A program made the translations under genes and the position numbers. The notes under the pieces are model-generated. The model saw nothing but the letters and a program-made list of their open reading frames with translations, was not told the origin of the DNA and ran no database searches. From Coraliomargarita sp. (GTDB lineage Bacteria; Verrucomicrobiota; Verrucomicrobiia; Opitutales; UBA953), in the NCBI GenBank assembly GCA_024638885.1, contig JAHEJL010000016.1:1-36770 (forward strand): a stretch of 36,770 nt of DNA, written 5' to 3'. Positions 14,192 through 22,907 of the stretch are shown here, piece by piece; the first letter of the stretch is position 1, and every line of letters begins with the position of its first letter.

Positions 14192-15318
14192 GCCGCCGCG
14201 GGCGGCGGTTCGAGGCGTTCCTGCTTCTCCTTCTGGAGGCGGAGCTGACCGCACGCCGCGTCGATGTCGTGGCCCTTCTCGCGGCGCAGGGTGGCGGTCA
14301 CGCCGAGGGCGCGCAGCTCCTTCACGAAGCGGTCCTGACGCGTCAGGGACGGGCGGACCCACGGGAGGCCTTCGACCTTGTTATACGGGATCAGGTTGAC
14401 ATGGGCGTGGAGCTCGCGGGCGATGACGGCGAGCTTCTTGGCCTGCTCGAGCGAGTCGTTGATGTCCTCGATGAGGATGAACTCCAGCGTCAGCATGCGG
14501 CCGTGCTTGCGGGCGAAGGCCTTGGCCGCGGGGATGAGCTCCTCGAGCGGGAACTTCTTGTTCACCGGCATGATCTGGTTGCGGACCTCGTTGGTCGCGC
14601 CGTGCAGGCTGATGGCGAGGCGGAAGCCCAGGGGCTCCTCGGCGAGCTTCAGGATCTTGGGCACGACGCCCGAGGTGGAGATGGTCACGCGGCGGGCGCC
14701 GAAGCCGAAGCCCCAGGGGGCGTTGACGATGCGCAGGGCGGCCAGGAGGTTGTCGTAGTTGGCCAGCGGTTCGCCCATGCCCATCACCACGATATTGTCG
14801 AAGGAAGCCAGCCCTTCGGCCGCGCGGGCCGGGTCGGCCTTGTCCTCGATGCGGCAGACCTGGACGAGCTGGGAGACGATCTCGCCGACGGAAAGGTCGC
14901 GCTTCCAGCCTTCGAGGCCCGAGGCGCAGAACTTGCAGCCATAGGCGCACCCGACCTGGGTCGAGATGCAGATGGTCCGGCGGGACTTCTCCTGGCCGAC
15001 CCCCTCCATGGGGGCCCGGATGATGACCGTCTCGATCAGGGAGCCGTCCCGGAGGCGCTGGAGGATCTTCTGGGTGACGTCGGAGGACGCCTTACGCTGG
15101 ACCAGGGAGGTCGCCTCGAAGTCGTAATTAGCCGCCAGCCAGGCCCGGAGGTTGGCCGGGAGGTTGGTCATCGCCTCGGGGGTCTCGGCCCGGCGGGGGT
15201 ACAGCCATTCGAAAATCTGGCCGGCCCGGTAACGGGGATGACCGTCCGCGACGAGGCGCTCGCCGAGGGTCTCGGGGGTTTCGCCGTGGATTGAGGGTTT
15301 TTCGGGCTTAAAGGCCAT
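14188..15318 (-). CDS. rlmN: Dual-specificity rRNA/tRNA adenine-C2 methyltransferase RlmN
   Basis: Radical-SAM enzyme that methylates A2503 of 23S rRNA and A37 of certain tRNAs. The 376-residue product has the [4Fe-4S] motif CAYGCKFC (Cys124, 128, 131) inside STQVGCAYGCKFCASG, the methyl-carrying cysteine in DIDAACGQL (about Cys356), NIVVMGMGEPLANYDN, VTISTSGVVPKI, LAISLHGATNEVRNQIMP and NLIPYNKV. The ATG at 15318 (MAFKPEKPSIHGETPETLGE) is chosen because the open extension upstream overlaps the divergent greA region and is unlike the family. It converges on rpe with overlapping stops. TTGCAA at 15379-15384, between rlmN and greA, is its own reverse complement, so it could act as a -35-like element on both strands. 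Confidence 0.95.
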   Translation of the reverse strand: MAFKPEKPSIHGETPETLGERLVADGHPRYRAGQIFEWLYPRRAETPEAMTNLPANLRAWLAANYDFEATSLVQRKASSDVTQKILQRLRDGSLIETVIIRAPMEGVGQEKSRRTICISTQVGCAYGCKFCASGLEGWKRDLSVGEIVSQLVQVCRIEDKADPARAAEGLASFDNIVVMGMGEPLANYDNLLAALRIVNAPWGFGFGARRVTISTSGVVPKILKLAEEPLGFRLAISLHGATNEVRNQIMPVNKKFPLEELIPAAKAFARKHGRMLTLEFILIEDINDSLEQAKKLAVIARELHAHVNLIPYNKVEGLPWVRPSLTRQDRFVKELRALGVTATLRREKGHDIDAACGQLRLQKEKQERLEPPPAAA

Positions 15319-15418
15319 GAGGGACGCAGGTCTGGAGGGCCAGCGGGGCATAGACCCCAAAGCCCCCCGCCTTCCTGCTTGCAAGTGAGAATTGTTATGC
15401 CCAAAACCCACTTTTGCA

Positions 15419-17386
15419 ATGAGCAACAAGGCCCCCAACCCACAAGGTGGTAAAATCAACTCCCTGCAGGCCGCCATCGACTTGGTCGCCACGGGGCAGC
15501 CGGCCTTCTGCCTCCACCAAGCCTGGGGTATCGGCGTCATCCGCGCCTACGACGAGGCCACCAAGCGCCTGACCATCGACTTCCCGGAGCAGAACAAGAA
15601 GGGCCACGCCATGGATGCGGCCTTCTTCCTCGGTAAAATCGAGGTCATCAACCCTAACGGCGTCGTCGCCAAGGCCTATGCCGACAGCAGCAAGGCCGAG
15701 ATCGCCAACCTCGTCGCCAACGACCCGGCCGGCCTCGTGAAGGCCCTCCTCGCCGAGTACGCCACCGGCGAGTGCACCTCCTACGCCCTCGAGGCCAACC
15801 TCGACCGCATCTTCTTCGCCTCCCTGCCCGCCGGCAAGGAACGCGCCGCCGCCTTCAAGGCCTGGTGGACCAAGGCCCGCGCCGCCCTCCGCAAGGACCG
15901 CGCCATCCTCGTCCCTGAGCGCAAGGGCGGCCTCTACGCCCTCCTCGAAGCCCCGAAGGACCTCGGCGAAGACCTCTTCGCCCAGTACGAAAGCGCCCCG
16001 AATTTCGAGCGTAAGCTCGTCCTCCTCGAAGAACTCGCCGGCAGCGCTGCCGCCGAGACCCGTTCGGCCGCCACCGCCGCCAACCTCGAGAAAGTCTCCG
16101 CCGACCTCTCCAAGGAGATCAAGAAGCTCGAGACCGCCCGCAAGCGCGACAACCTGCCCGCCATCCTCGGCGGCATCTGGAACCGCGATAAGTTCTTCCG
16201 CTCCGCCGTCGAGAACGTCGAGACCGTCAGCCCCACCGCTTCCGAGATCATCGCCCTCTGCACCGAGAGCGACCTCGCCTTCGTCGCGCTGAACATCCCG
16301 CACACCACCGAGAAGATCCGCAGCCTGCTCGACCTCGTGCGCGCCCATCACGGCGACAAGTGGGCCGATCGCGCCTTCGACCTCCTCCGCAACCGCGACA
16401 TCGGCGGCACCAAGAGCGGCTCCGCCAAGCTCGTCTCCGAATCCATCGCCTACCTCTGCGACCAGGAGATGGCCGGCGCCGTCGCCGACCGCTTCGCCCA
16501 GTGGCTCGAGACCCGCGAACTCCGCGCTCCGGTCATCATCTGGGTCATCAAGAACCGCGATTCCAAGAAGTACGCCGACATCGTCGGCCGCCTGATCACC
16601 CCCGCCCTCCTCGGCGCCATCCTGTCGTCGATCGACACCGAGTCCCTCGAGTCCAACTCCACCGCCCGCATCCCGCTCGCCAACGAGCTGATCAAGGACA
16701 AGGAGCTCATCGCGAACATCCTCTCCCCGGCCGAAGGCAAGAAGGCCGACAGCGAGACCATCTTCGACCTCACCCGTACGATGATGAGCAGCCAGGGCTT
16801 CGACGAGATGACCAAGAAGGCCCTCCTCTCGCGCCTCGCCAAGATCGAGCCGCACGTCCAGCGCCTCGCCAAGTCCAAGCACTCCGGCTCCGAAGCCGAA
16901 GAGAAGGAACTCCTCGTCTCCCAGCACTCCAAGGAAGTCAAGGAGCGCGAGCTCGAGGACATCGTCAAGGTGCGCCTCCCCGCGGTCAAGGAGGCCATCC
17001 AGCTCGCCAAGGAACTCGGCGACTTGAAGGAAAATTCCGAATACAAGATGGCCCGCCAGGACCACGACACCCTCTCCGCCCGCCGCGCCGAACTCGACGG
17101 CCTGCTCAAGAAGGCCAAGGTCACCGACTTCAAGGAAGCCAACACGGACACCATCAGCGTCGGCTCCAGCGTCATCCTCCGCCGCGGCTCCGACCAGACG
17201 GAAATCTCCTACGACCTGCTCGGCGCCTGGGACGGCGAACCGGAGAAGAACATCCTCTCCTACATCTCGCCCCTCGCGAAGCAGTTCCTCAACCACAAGG
17301 CCGGCGAGACGTTCACGACCAACATCAACGGCAAGGCCGAGTCCTGGACCGTCGTCCGCATCAGCCGCTGGGTCGACAAGCGCTAA
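15419..17386 (+). CDS. greA: Long GreA-type transcription elongation factor with N-terminal extension
   Basis: GreA rescues backtracked RNA polymerase by stimulating transcript cleavage. Ordinary GreA is about 158 residues; this one is 655. The GreA unit is the last 137 residues: the coiled-coil finger RLPAVKEAIQLAKELGDLKENSEY with the two tip acids (Asp535, Glu538) that reach the active site, the return helix, then the FKBP-like domain (VGSSVILRR ... ISPLAKQFLNHKAG). The first 85 residues (GQPAFCLHQAWGIGVIRAYDEA, LTIDFPEQ, KGHAMD) resemble an SH3/Tudor-like polymerase-interaction fold as in CarD-type proteins. The middle about 400 residues are helical. Very long GreA proteins are known from Chlamydiae and relatives, one reason to place this genome in the PVC group. 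It has its own terminator. Confidence 0.9.
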   Translation: MSNKAPNPQGGKINSLQAAIDLVATGQPAFCLHQAWGIGVIRAYDEATKRLTIDFPEQNKKGHAMDAAFFLGKIEVINPNGVVAKAYADSSKAEIANLVANDPAGLVKALLAEYATGECTSYALEANLDRIFFASLPAGKERAAAFKAWWTKARAALRKDRAILVPERKGGLYALLEAPKDLGEDLFAQYESAPNFERKLVLLEELAGSAAAETRSAATAANLEKVSADLSKEIKKLETARKRDNLPAILGGIWNRDKFFRSAVENVETVSPTASEIIALCTESDLAFVALNIPHTTEKIRSLLDLVRAHHGDKWADRAFDLLRNRDIGGTKSGSAKLVSESIAYLCDQEMAGAVADRFAQWLETRELRAPVIIWVIKNRDSKKYADIVGRLITPALLGAILSSIDTESLESNSTARIPLANELIKDKELIANILSPAEGKKADSETIFDLTRTMMSSQGFDEMTKKALLSRLAKIEPHVQRLAKSKHSGSEAEEKELLVSQHSKEVKERELEDIVKVRLPAVKEAIQLAKELGDLKENSEYKMARQDHDTLSARRAELDGLLKKAKVTDFKEANTDTISVGSSVILRRGSDQTEISYDLLGAWDGEPEKNILSYISPLAKQFLNHKAGETFTTNINGKAESWTVVRISRWVDKR

Positions 17387-17410
17387 GCGCCCGCCCCACG
17401 GCCTGACGAC

Positions 17411-17439
17411 GAAGCCCCGGAGACGGGGCTTCCTCTTTT
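17411..17439 (+). terminator. Rho-independent terminator of greA
   Basis: GAAGCCCCG at 17411-17419 pairs perfectly with CGGGGCTTC at 17424-17432 around GAGA, a stable GNRA loop, followed by CTCTTTTG. The final TTG of the T-run is also the start of the next promoter's TTGACA. Confidence 0.92.
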
Positions 17440-17466
17440 GACACGGACCCCTCCCGGGCCCAACCT
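17438..17466 (+). promoter_or_regulatory. Candidate promoter of the ArsR-methyltransferase gene
   Basis: A perfect TTGACA at 17438-17443 is followed after exactly 17 bases by CAACCT at 17461-17466, and the ATG lies six bases later. The spacing is ideal; the -10 match is poor against TATAAT, but CAACCT or a close relative recurs before other genes here. If functional, transcription begins at or next to the start codon, giving a leaderless mRNA. Confidence 0.45.
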
Positions 17467-17472
17467 GCCCGC

Positions 17473-18411
17473 ATGTCCGACCCTTGGGAATCCCTGCGCC
17501 TCCTGGCCGACCCGACCCGGTCCCGCATGCTGCACCTCCTGCACCGCGGCGAACTCGCGGTCGGCGAGCTCCAGGAGATCCTCGGACTGCCCCAGTCGCG
17601 CATCTCGACGCACCTCGCGCTGCTGCGCAAAGCCGGGCTCGTGCACGACCGTCGCGACGGCAAGAAATCCTTCTACGCGCTCGCCCGCGACCTGCCCGTG
17701 AGCGTGGCCGGCATCGTCGAGGCGGCCTTGGCCGCCAGCGCCCGCGAACCGAAGTCGGCCGCCGACCAGCGGGCCCTGCAACGCATCGTCGAGAAGCGCC
17801 GCCAGAAGGCCGAGCAGCACTTCAACCTCGTGGCCGACCGCCTAGGTCGCAACTACTGCCCCGGCCGCTCCTGGGAAGCCATCGGCCAGATGCTCTTCCT
17901 CCTCACCCCGCGGGTCAGGATCGCCGACCTCGGCGCCGGGGACGGCACCCTCTCGCGCCTGCTGGCCCGCCAAGCCGAGAGCGTCCACTGCGTCGACAAC
18001 TCCCCTCGCATGGTCCAGGTCGGCCGCGCCTTGGCCAAAAAGGAGCAGCTGCGGAACCTCACCTACGTCCTCGGCAACATCGAGAAAGTCCCCCTCCCGG
18101 ACCGGAGCATCGACCTCGCCCTGCTGAGCCAGGCCCTCCACCACGCCGAGAACCCCCGCCTGGCCTTGGCCGAAGCCTTCCGCATCCTCAAACCCGGCGG
18201 CCGCCTGCTGGTCCTGGACCTGCGCGCCCACCGTTTCGAGAAAGCCCGCGAGCTGTACGCCGACCGCTGGCTCGGCTTCAAGGAGAACGACCTGCACGAC
18301 TGGATCGAGGAAGCCGGCTTCAGCCAGTCCGAGGTCCGGGTGGTCGCCAAGGAGCAGAAAGAGCCCGGGTTCGAGACGCTCTTGGCCACCGGACTGAAGC
18401 CGACGGCCTGA
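17473..18411 (+). CDS. ArsR-family regulator fused to a SAM-dependent methyltransferase domain
   Basis: The 312-residue product has two parts. Residues 1-80 are an ArsR-type winged helix: LLADPTRSRMLHLLHRGELAVGE, recognition helix QSRISTHLALLRKAGL, wing DRRDGKKSFYAL. Residues 130-260 are a class I methyltransferase: motif I IADLGAGDGTLSRLL at 150-164, acidic VHCVDNSPRMVQ, GNIEKVPLPDRSIDLALLS and the LKPGGRLLVLDL strand. The same two-domain layout occurs in SahR, a regulator of methionine and SAH recycling that senses SAM-cycle metabolites; whether this protein does so is unknown, as no met or ahcY gene is nearby. The classical ArsR metal-binding CxC in the recognition helix is absent, so a metal sensor is unlikely. 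Confidence 0.85.
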   Translation: MSDPWESLRLLADPTRSRMLHLLHRGELAVGELQEILGLPQSRISTHLALLRKAGLVHDRRDGKKSFYALARDLPVSVAGIVEAALAASAREPKSAADQRALQRIVEKRRQKAEQHFNLVADRLGRNYCPGRSWEAIGQMLFLLTPRVRIADLGAGDGTLSRLLARQAESVHCVDNSPRMVQVGRALAKKEQLRNLTYVLGNIEKVPLPDRSIDLALLSQALHHAENPRLALAEAFRILKPGGRLLVLDLRAHRFEKARELYADRWLGFKENDLHDWIEEAGFSQSEVRVVAKEQKEPGFETLLATGLKPTA

Positions 18412-18549
18412 GTTATTCACAGGGGCCGGAACGGGGAGGAATCCCCGGTGATTTCAGGGCATAAAAAAGGCCTTATGGCTTGGCAATCCTCGGGCTTCTG
18501 GGCTATCTGGACACACCCCCGATGCGGAGCGAAACGCTCCCCTCACCCG
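18412..18549 (+). promoter_or_regulatory. Upstream region of the TPR/ExbBD operon
   Basis: This 138-base gap holds TTATTCACA at 18413-18421, a full match to the DnaA-box form TTATNCACA; a GGGGA/TCCCC hairpin near 18434; a possible promoter TTGGCA at 18480-18485 with CTATCT at 18503-18508 (17-base spacer); and a perfect GGAGCG/CGCTCC hairpin with AAA loop at 18526-18540, ending nine bases before the ATG. No ribosome-binding motif is seen. The promoter would give a leader of about 30 bases containing the last hairpin. Confidence 0.4.
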
Positions 18550-21500
18550 ATGCTTACCAAAGAGTCCCGCACCTATAAATTGGCCAAGGCCGCCTTGCTC
18601 GCCGTCCTGCTCGCCGTGACCCCGGTCACCGGTATCCTCAAGGCGCAGACCCGCCCCTTGCCCGGCGCCCAGAAGCAGGAGGAGGACCCGCTGTCCGTCC
18701 TGTACAAGGCCGCCGAGAAGTCCCTCGAAGAGAAGAAGTACAAGGAAGCCCTCGCGCAGTTCGAGGAACTCGACGCCAAGGCCGTCGACGTCGAGCCCAA
18801 GCTCAAGGCCGTCGTCACCTTCCGCAAGGCCGTCTGCCATTTCTTCATCAAGGACTGGCCGCGCGCGCAGACCGAACTCACCGCCTTCCTGGACAAGTTC
18901 CCCAAGGGCACCGAGGACTTCTTCGACGGCGACAACCGCCGCGGCACGGCCGAACTGCTGCTCATCGAGGCCTTCTCCAAGCAGGGCAAGTGGGAGCTCG
19001 CCCTCGCCCGCCTCGAGAAGATCCGCACCAACACGCTCGCCCGCCCGGAAGAGCGCGTGAACGCCTTCACCCTTTCCGCCCAGATCATCGTCGACCGCGT
19101 CAAGAGCTCGCCGGACGAGGCCAAGCGGGCCGCGTACGCCCAGGCCATCTCCCTGCTCAAGCAGGCGACCGCCGACGGCATCGCCACGCCGGAACGCCGC
19201 GAAGCCGCCTACAAGCTCGTCGAGATGTACACGAAGCTCGGCCTCACCAAGGAAGCCACGCAGCTGAAGAACGAGATCGACGCCAAGAGCAACGGTTCGC
19301 CCGTCGAGATCGTCCGCTCCAACTTCCAGCGCCTCGAGATCGGCGACGCACGCTTCGCCGCCGCCGAGAGCGCCGCCGACGAGAACTTCCGCGCCGACTT
19401 CTACCGCCAGGCCCTCACCAACTACCAGGGCACGCTGCGCCGCGCCAACCTCACCAGCTCCTTCGGCCGCGCCATCGAGGCCAAGAACGCCGAGGTCGAG
19501 ACGCTCACCAAGAATTTCCCGAAGCCGAACCCCGAGCAGGCCGCCAACATCGAGAAGGCCAAGCAGGAGGTCGCCCAGTTCAAGAAGATCCAGGACGAGT
19601 TCAACGCCAACAAGGATTACGACGCGTTCATCTCCTACCGCATCGGCCTCTGCCTCCTCGAGCTCAAGCGCCCGTGGGAAGCCCACGTCGCCTTCCTCGA
19701 CATCTTCGAGAACAGCCCCGGCTTCAGCCGCATCTCCGGCGCCTACTACTACCACATCCTCGCGCTGCGCCGCATCGGCCGCAACAACGAGGCCCAGGCG
19801 AAGTGCAAGGAGTTCATCTCGAAGTTCCCGAAGGACGACCAGGTCTCGGCCATCGCGCTGATCCTCGGTGACATCTCCCAGGAGCGCGAAGAGTTCCCCG
19901 AGGCCATCGGCCACTACAAGTGGGTCCTCGCCAACGTGAAGAACCTCACCCCCGAGGTCCAGGAAGAGATCGATTTCCGCATCGCCGCCTGCCTCTTCTC
20001 CCAGGTCGACTGGGCGCCCGCCCAGAAGGCCTTCGAGGAATTCCTCAAGAAGCACGAGCGCTCCCCGGTCCGCCAGCAGGTCCTCTACATGAACGCGCTC
20101 TGCTCGTTCTTCCAGGGCAAGTACAAGGAGACCAAGGTCGACTTCGACAAGTACGAGCAGGAATACCCGAAGGGCCAGTTCATCCCCGACGTCCGCTACC
20201 GCCAGGCCATCGTCAAGTTCGGCGTCAACCCGCCCGACATCGCCGGCACCATCAAGCTCTGCGAAGACTGGCTCAAGGATTTCGGCAAGACCAACACCGA
20301 CGACGTCATCGCGCAGACCCCCGAGGTCTACACCCTGATCGGCGACGCCAACATCCGCCTCGCCGACGAGCTCGACAAGAAGGTGAAGGCCGCCGACCTC
20401 GAGCTCCGCGCCAACGCCAAGTCGGCCGACAAGGCCAAGTACGTCGAAGCCCTCGCCAAGGTCCAGAAGGAGAAGGAAGCCGTCACCAACAAGGCGATCG
20501 ACGCCTACGAAGCCGCCGCCAAGAGCGCCCGCACCAACCCGCAGGCCCTCGAGTTCGTCCTCGGCGAGCTGCGCAAGCTGCTCCCCGGCCGCGGCGAGCA
20601 CAAGCGCATGCGCGACCTGTTCAAGGAGATCTTCGACTGGAACCATAACGACCCGAAGGCGATGACCTACCTCTACGAGGTCATCCGCTCCACCGAACGC
20701 ATGGGCGACATGCCCGAGTTCGCCGCCGAGTCCGAGAAGATCCGCAAGAAGTTCAGCGCCCAGCTCGCCGACGCCCGCAAGAAGGTCGACGAGACCGAGC
20801 GCCGCGACAAGGTGACCAAGGAAGAGGTCGACGCCGCCAAGGCCGCCGTGAAGAAGCTGTCCGCCGAGCTCGAAGCCGAACTGGCCAAGGTCGAAGCCCG
20901 CCGCCAGACCTCCATCGCCGACCAGAAGAAGCGCGCCCTCAAGATCCTCTCCGACGCCGTCTCCGAATCCATCAACGACCGCACGCAGGAAGGCACCGAG
21001 AAGCTCATCGTCTTCCTCGCCGAGAAGCTCGCCCGCAAGATCAAGCGCGTGAAGCCTGGCGTGAAGCCCGAGCCCGGCGCCTACACCAGCGCCGACGCCG
21101 AGAAGGAGCTCGTGAAGCTCCTCCGCCTCGACGAACACCGCGACTCCCTCGTCGCCCAGGCCCGCGGCTTCTTCGCCCTCGGCCAGCTGGCGGTGTTCAC
21201 CCGCGAGCCCGAGAAGACCGCCGCCAACTTCGCCAAGATCGCCGCCAACTACAAGGCGGAGGAACTCAACCCGACGATCCTCGCGATGGTCGGCGACAGC
21301 CTGCTCGCCAAGGGCGACCACAAGAAGGCCGCCGACTACTTCGGCTACATCCTGGAGCATGCCCGCTCCTCCGAATACGCCGACTACGGCTTCGCCGGCC
21401 TGGCCGAGATCGCCTTCGCCCAGAAGAAGTACGCCGAAGCGCTGTCCCTCTGCAACGAGGCCATCGACAACAACATCCTCATGGCGAAGGAACTCGACCT

Positions 21501-21885
21501 CCGCTTCACCCGCGCCCGCGCCCTCGCCGAGATGGCGAAGTACGCCGAGGCCAAGAAGGAGTTCGAGGAGATCGCCAAGACCAAGGAATGGCGCGGCGAG
21601 AAGACCGCCGCCTCCCTCTACTGGCTGGGCCTGATGGCCGAACGCCAGGCGACCGACGAGAAGGGCTACGCCGAGGCCATCGCCTACTACCGCCGCTGCT
21701 TCATGACCTGGAAGAAATACGAGGTCTGGGCCGCCCGCTCCTACTTCGCTTCCGCCAAGCTCTTCGCCACGAAGCTCAACCAGAAGGACGCCGCCAAGCA
21801 GCTCCTGAAGGAGATGCTGGAGAAGGACCGCATCAAGGACACCCGCGAAGCGGAAGAAGCCAAAGCCTACCTCCTCGGACTCTGA
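18550..21885 (+). CDS. Very large secreted TPR-repeat protein
   Basis: The 1111-residue product has a signal peptide or anchor (MLTKESRTYKLAKAALLAVLLAV, ending near ILKAQ). It then consists almost wholly of helical repeats of TPR type: YKEALAQFEELD, DWPRAQTELTAFLDKFP, KWELALARLEKI, RPWEAHVAFLDIFEN, EFPEAIGHYKWVLANV, DWAPAQKAFEEFLKKH, and near the C-terminus DHKKAADYFGYILEHA, KYAEALSLCNEAID and KYAEAKKEFEEI. A charged coiled coil lies at about residues 735-790. Such long superhelices act as scaffolds. The gene leads an operon with a second repeat protein, ExbB and two ExbD, so it is likely the periplasmic body worked by or attached to that motor. Upstream in-frame codons to 18448 are rejected because the signal peptide starts at 18550. 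Confidence 0.85.
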   Translation: MLTKESRTYKLAKAALLAVLLAVTPVTGILKAQTRPLPGAQKQEEDPLSVLYKAAEKSLEEKKYKEALAQFEELDAKAVDVEPKLKAVVTFRKAVCHFFIKDWPRAQTELTAFLDKFPKGTEDFFDGDNRRGTAELLLIEAFSKQGKWELALARLEKIRTNTLARPEERVNAFTLSAQIIVDRVKSSPDEAKRAAYAQAISLLKQATADGIATPERREAAYKLVEMYTKLGLTKEATQLKNEIDAKSNGSPVEIVRSNFQRLEIGDARFAAAESAADENFRADFYRQALTNYQGTLRRANLTSSFGRAIEAKNAEVETLTKNFPKPNPEQAANIEKAKQEVAQFKKIQDEFNANKDYDAFISYRIGLCLLELKRPWEAHVAFLDIFENSPGFSRISGAYYYHILALRRIGRNNEAQAKCKEFISKFPKDDQVSAIALILGDISQEREEFPEAIGHYKWVLANVKNLTPEVQEEIDFRIAACLFSQVDWAPAQKAFEEFLKKHERSPVRQQVLYMNALCSFFQGKYKETKVDFDKYEQEYPKGQFIPDVRYRQAIVKFGVNPPDIAGTIKLCEDWLKDFGKTNTDDVIAQTPEVYTLIGDANIRLADELDKKVKAADLELRANAKSADKAKYVEALAKVQKEKEAVTNKAIDAYEAAAKSARTNPQALEFVLGELRKLLPGRGEHKRMRDLFKEIFDWNHNDPKAMTYLYEVIRSTERMGDMPEFAAESEKIRKKFSAQLADARKKVDETERRDKVTKEEVDAAKAAVKKLSAELEAELAKVEARRQTSIADQKKRALKILSDAVSESINDRTQEGTEKLIVFLAEKLARKIKRVKPGVKPEPGAYTSADAEKELVKLLRLDEHRDSLVAQARGFFALGQLAVFTREPEKTAANFAKIAANYKAEELNPTILAMVGDSLLAKGDHKKAADYFGYILEHARSSEYADYGFAGLAEIAFAQKKYAEALSLCNEAIDNNILMAKELDLRFTRARALAEMAKYAEAKKEFEEIAKTKEWRGEKTAASLYWLGLMAERQATDEKGYAEAIAYYRRCFMTWKKYEVWAARSYFASAKLFATKLNQKDAAKQLLKEMLEKDRIKDTREAEEAKAYLLGL

Positions 21886-21890
21886 ACCCC

Positions 21891-22907
21891 ATGCGCCTCT
21901 CCCTCCTCCTCCCCGCCCTCGCGCTCCTCACGGCCGCGTCGTCGCCGGCCCAGACCTTCGTCTTCAAGGGCGAACGCTGGGAGATCAACGACCCGTTCAA
22001 GATGGACAACTCCATCCCGCCGAAGCCGGTCGTCGACCCCAAGAAGGGCACGATCAACGTCATCAAGGGCACCATCGACCGCACCAGCAACCAGGGCGGC
22101 ATCGAGGTCACCCTCACCCGCAAGCTCTCGGAAGTGACCGAAGTCGTCTGGCCGATCCCCTCCCGCCTCAAGGAAGCCCAGGCCAACGTGAGCCGCGGCG
22201 AACCGGCCAAGGCCCTCGACAACGTCGAGGCCGTGCTGAAGTTCTTCGAGCCGATCAAGAACGTCCCGGGCTCCTGGTGGGTCAAGGCCGCCATCGTGAA
22301 GATCGACGCGCTCGACCGTCTCGAGAACGACGCCGCCACCGCCGCGTTCCTCGACACCCTCGACAAGGAAGAAGCCGCCAAGCTCCCCGAGGTCGCCACG
22401 CAGATCCAGCTGGCCCGCCTCATGCAGCGCGCCCGCAAGGGCGACCATGACGCCGTCGTCAAGGAAGCCACCGACCTGCTGACCAAGGCCGACAGCGCCG
22501 AACTGCAGGCCCGCCTCCACATCGTGAAGGCCAACTCCCTCCTCGCGTCCAAGAAGTACGAGGCCGCGATGACCACCTACCTCCGCGTGCCGGTCTTCTT
22601 CGGCTCCGAGACCGAGTTCATCCCGAAGGCCCTGCTCGGCGCCGCCCGCTCGTTCCGCGGCATGGACAGCCCCGCCCTCCGCGAGCAGAAGCTCGAGGCG
22701 ATCTCCAACCGCTACCTCTACGACATCATCGTCTCCTACCCGGTCTCCAAGGAAGCCGAGGAAGCCAAGAAGATGCTCCCCAAGGAAGAACGCGCCAAGG
22801 CCGAGGCCGACCAGAAGAAGATCGCCGCCGGCGGCCCCCTCCCCGAAGGCGTCATCATGGCCAAGCCCAAGCTCGCCGACGAAGAGAAGGTCGAAGCCAA
22901 CAAGTGA
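21891..22907 (+). CDS. Second secreted helical-repeat protein of the ExbBD operon
   Basis: The 338-residue product starts five bases after the large TPR gene. It has a signal peptide (MRLSLLLPALALLTAASSPAQ) and then a short strand-rich head (TFVFKGERWEIND, TINVIKGTIDRTSNQGG, IEVTLTRKLSEV), followed by helical repeats (RLKEAQANVSRGEPAKALDNVEAVL-like, KGDHDAVVKEATDLLTKA, KYEAAMTTYLRVPV). The tail is Lys/Glu-rich and probably disordered. The TPR-like pattern is weaker than in its neighbour. I do not recognise a named family. Position suggests it works with the large TPR protein and ExbB, possibly as an adaptor on the periplasmic side. Confidence 0.8.
   Translation: MRLSLLLPALALLTAASSPAQTFVFKGERWEINDPFKMDNSIPPKPVVDPKKGTINVIKGTIDRTSNQGGIEVTLTRKLSEVTEVVWPIPSRLKEAQANVSRGEPAKALDNVEAVLKFFEPIKNVPGSWWVKAAIVKIDALDRLENDAATAAFLDTLDKEEAAKLPEVATQIQLARLMQRARKGDHDAVVKEATDLLTKADSAELQARLHIVKANSLLASKKYEAAMTTYLRVPVFFGSETEFIPKALLGAARSFRGMDSPALREQKLEAISNRYLYDIIVSYPVSKEAEEAKKMLPKEERAKAEADQKKIAAGGPLPEGVIMAKPKLADEEKVEANK

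Noticed and set aside
18448..18549. An N-terminal extension of 34 codons on the large TPR protein
   Set aside because: It would place residues such as WQSSGFWAIW before a good signal peptide and covers a GC hairpin and a promoter candidate.
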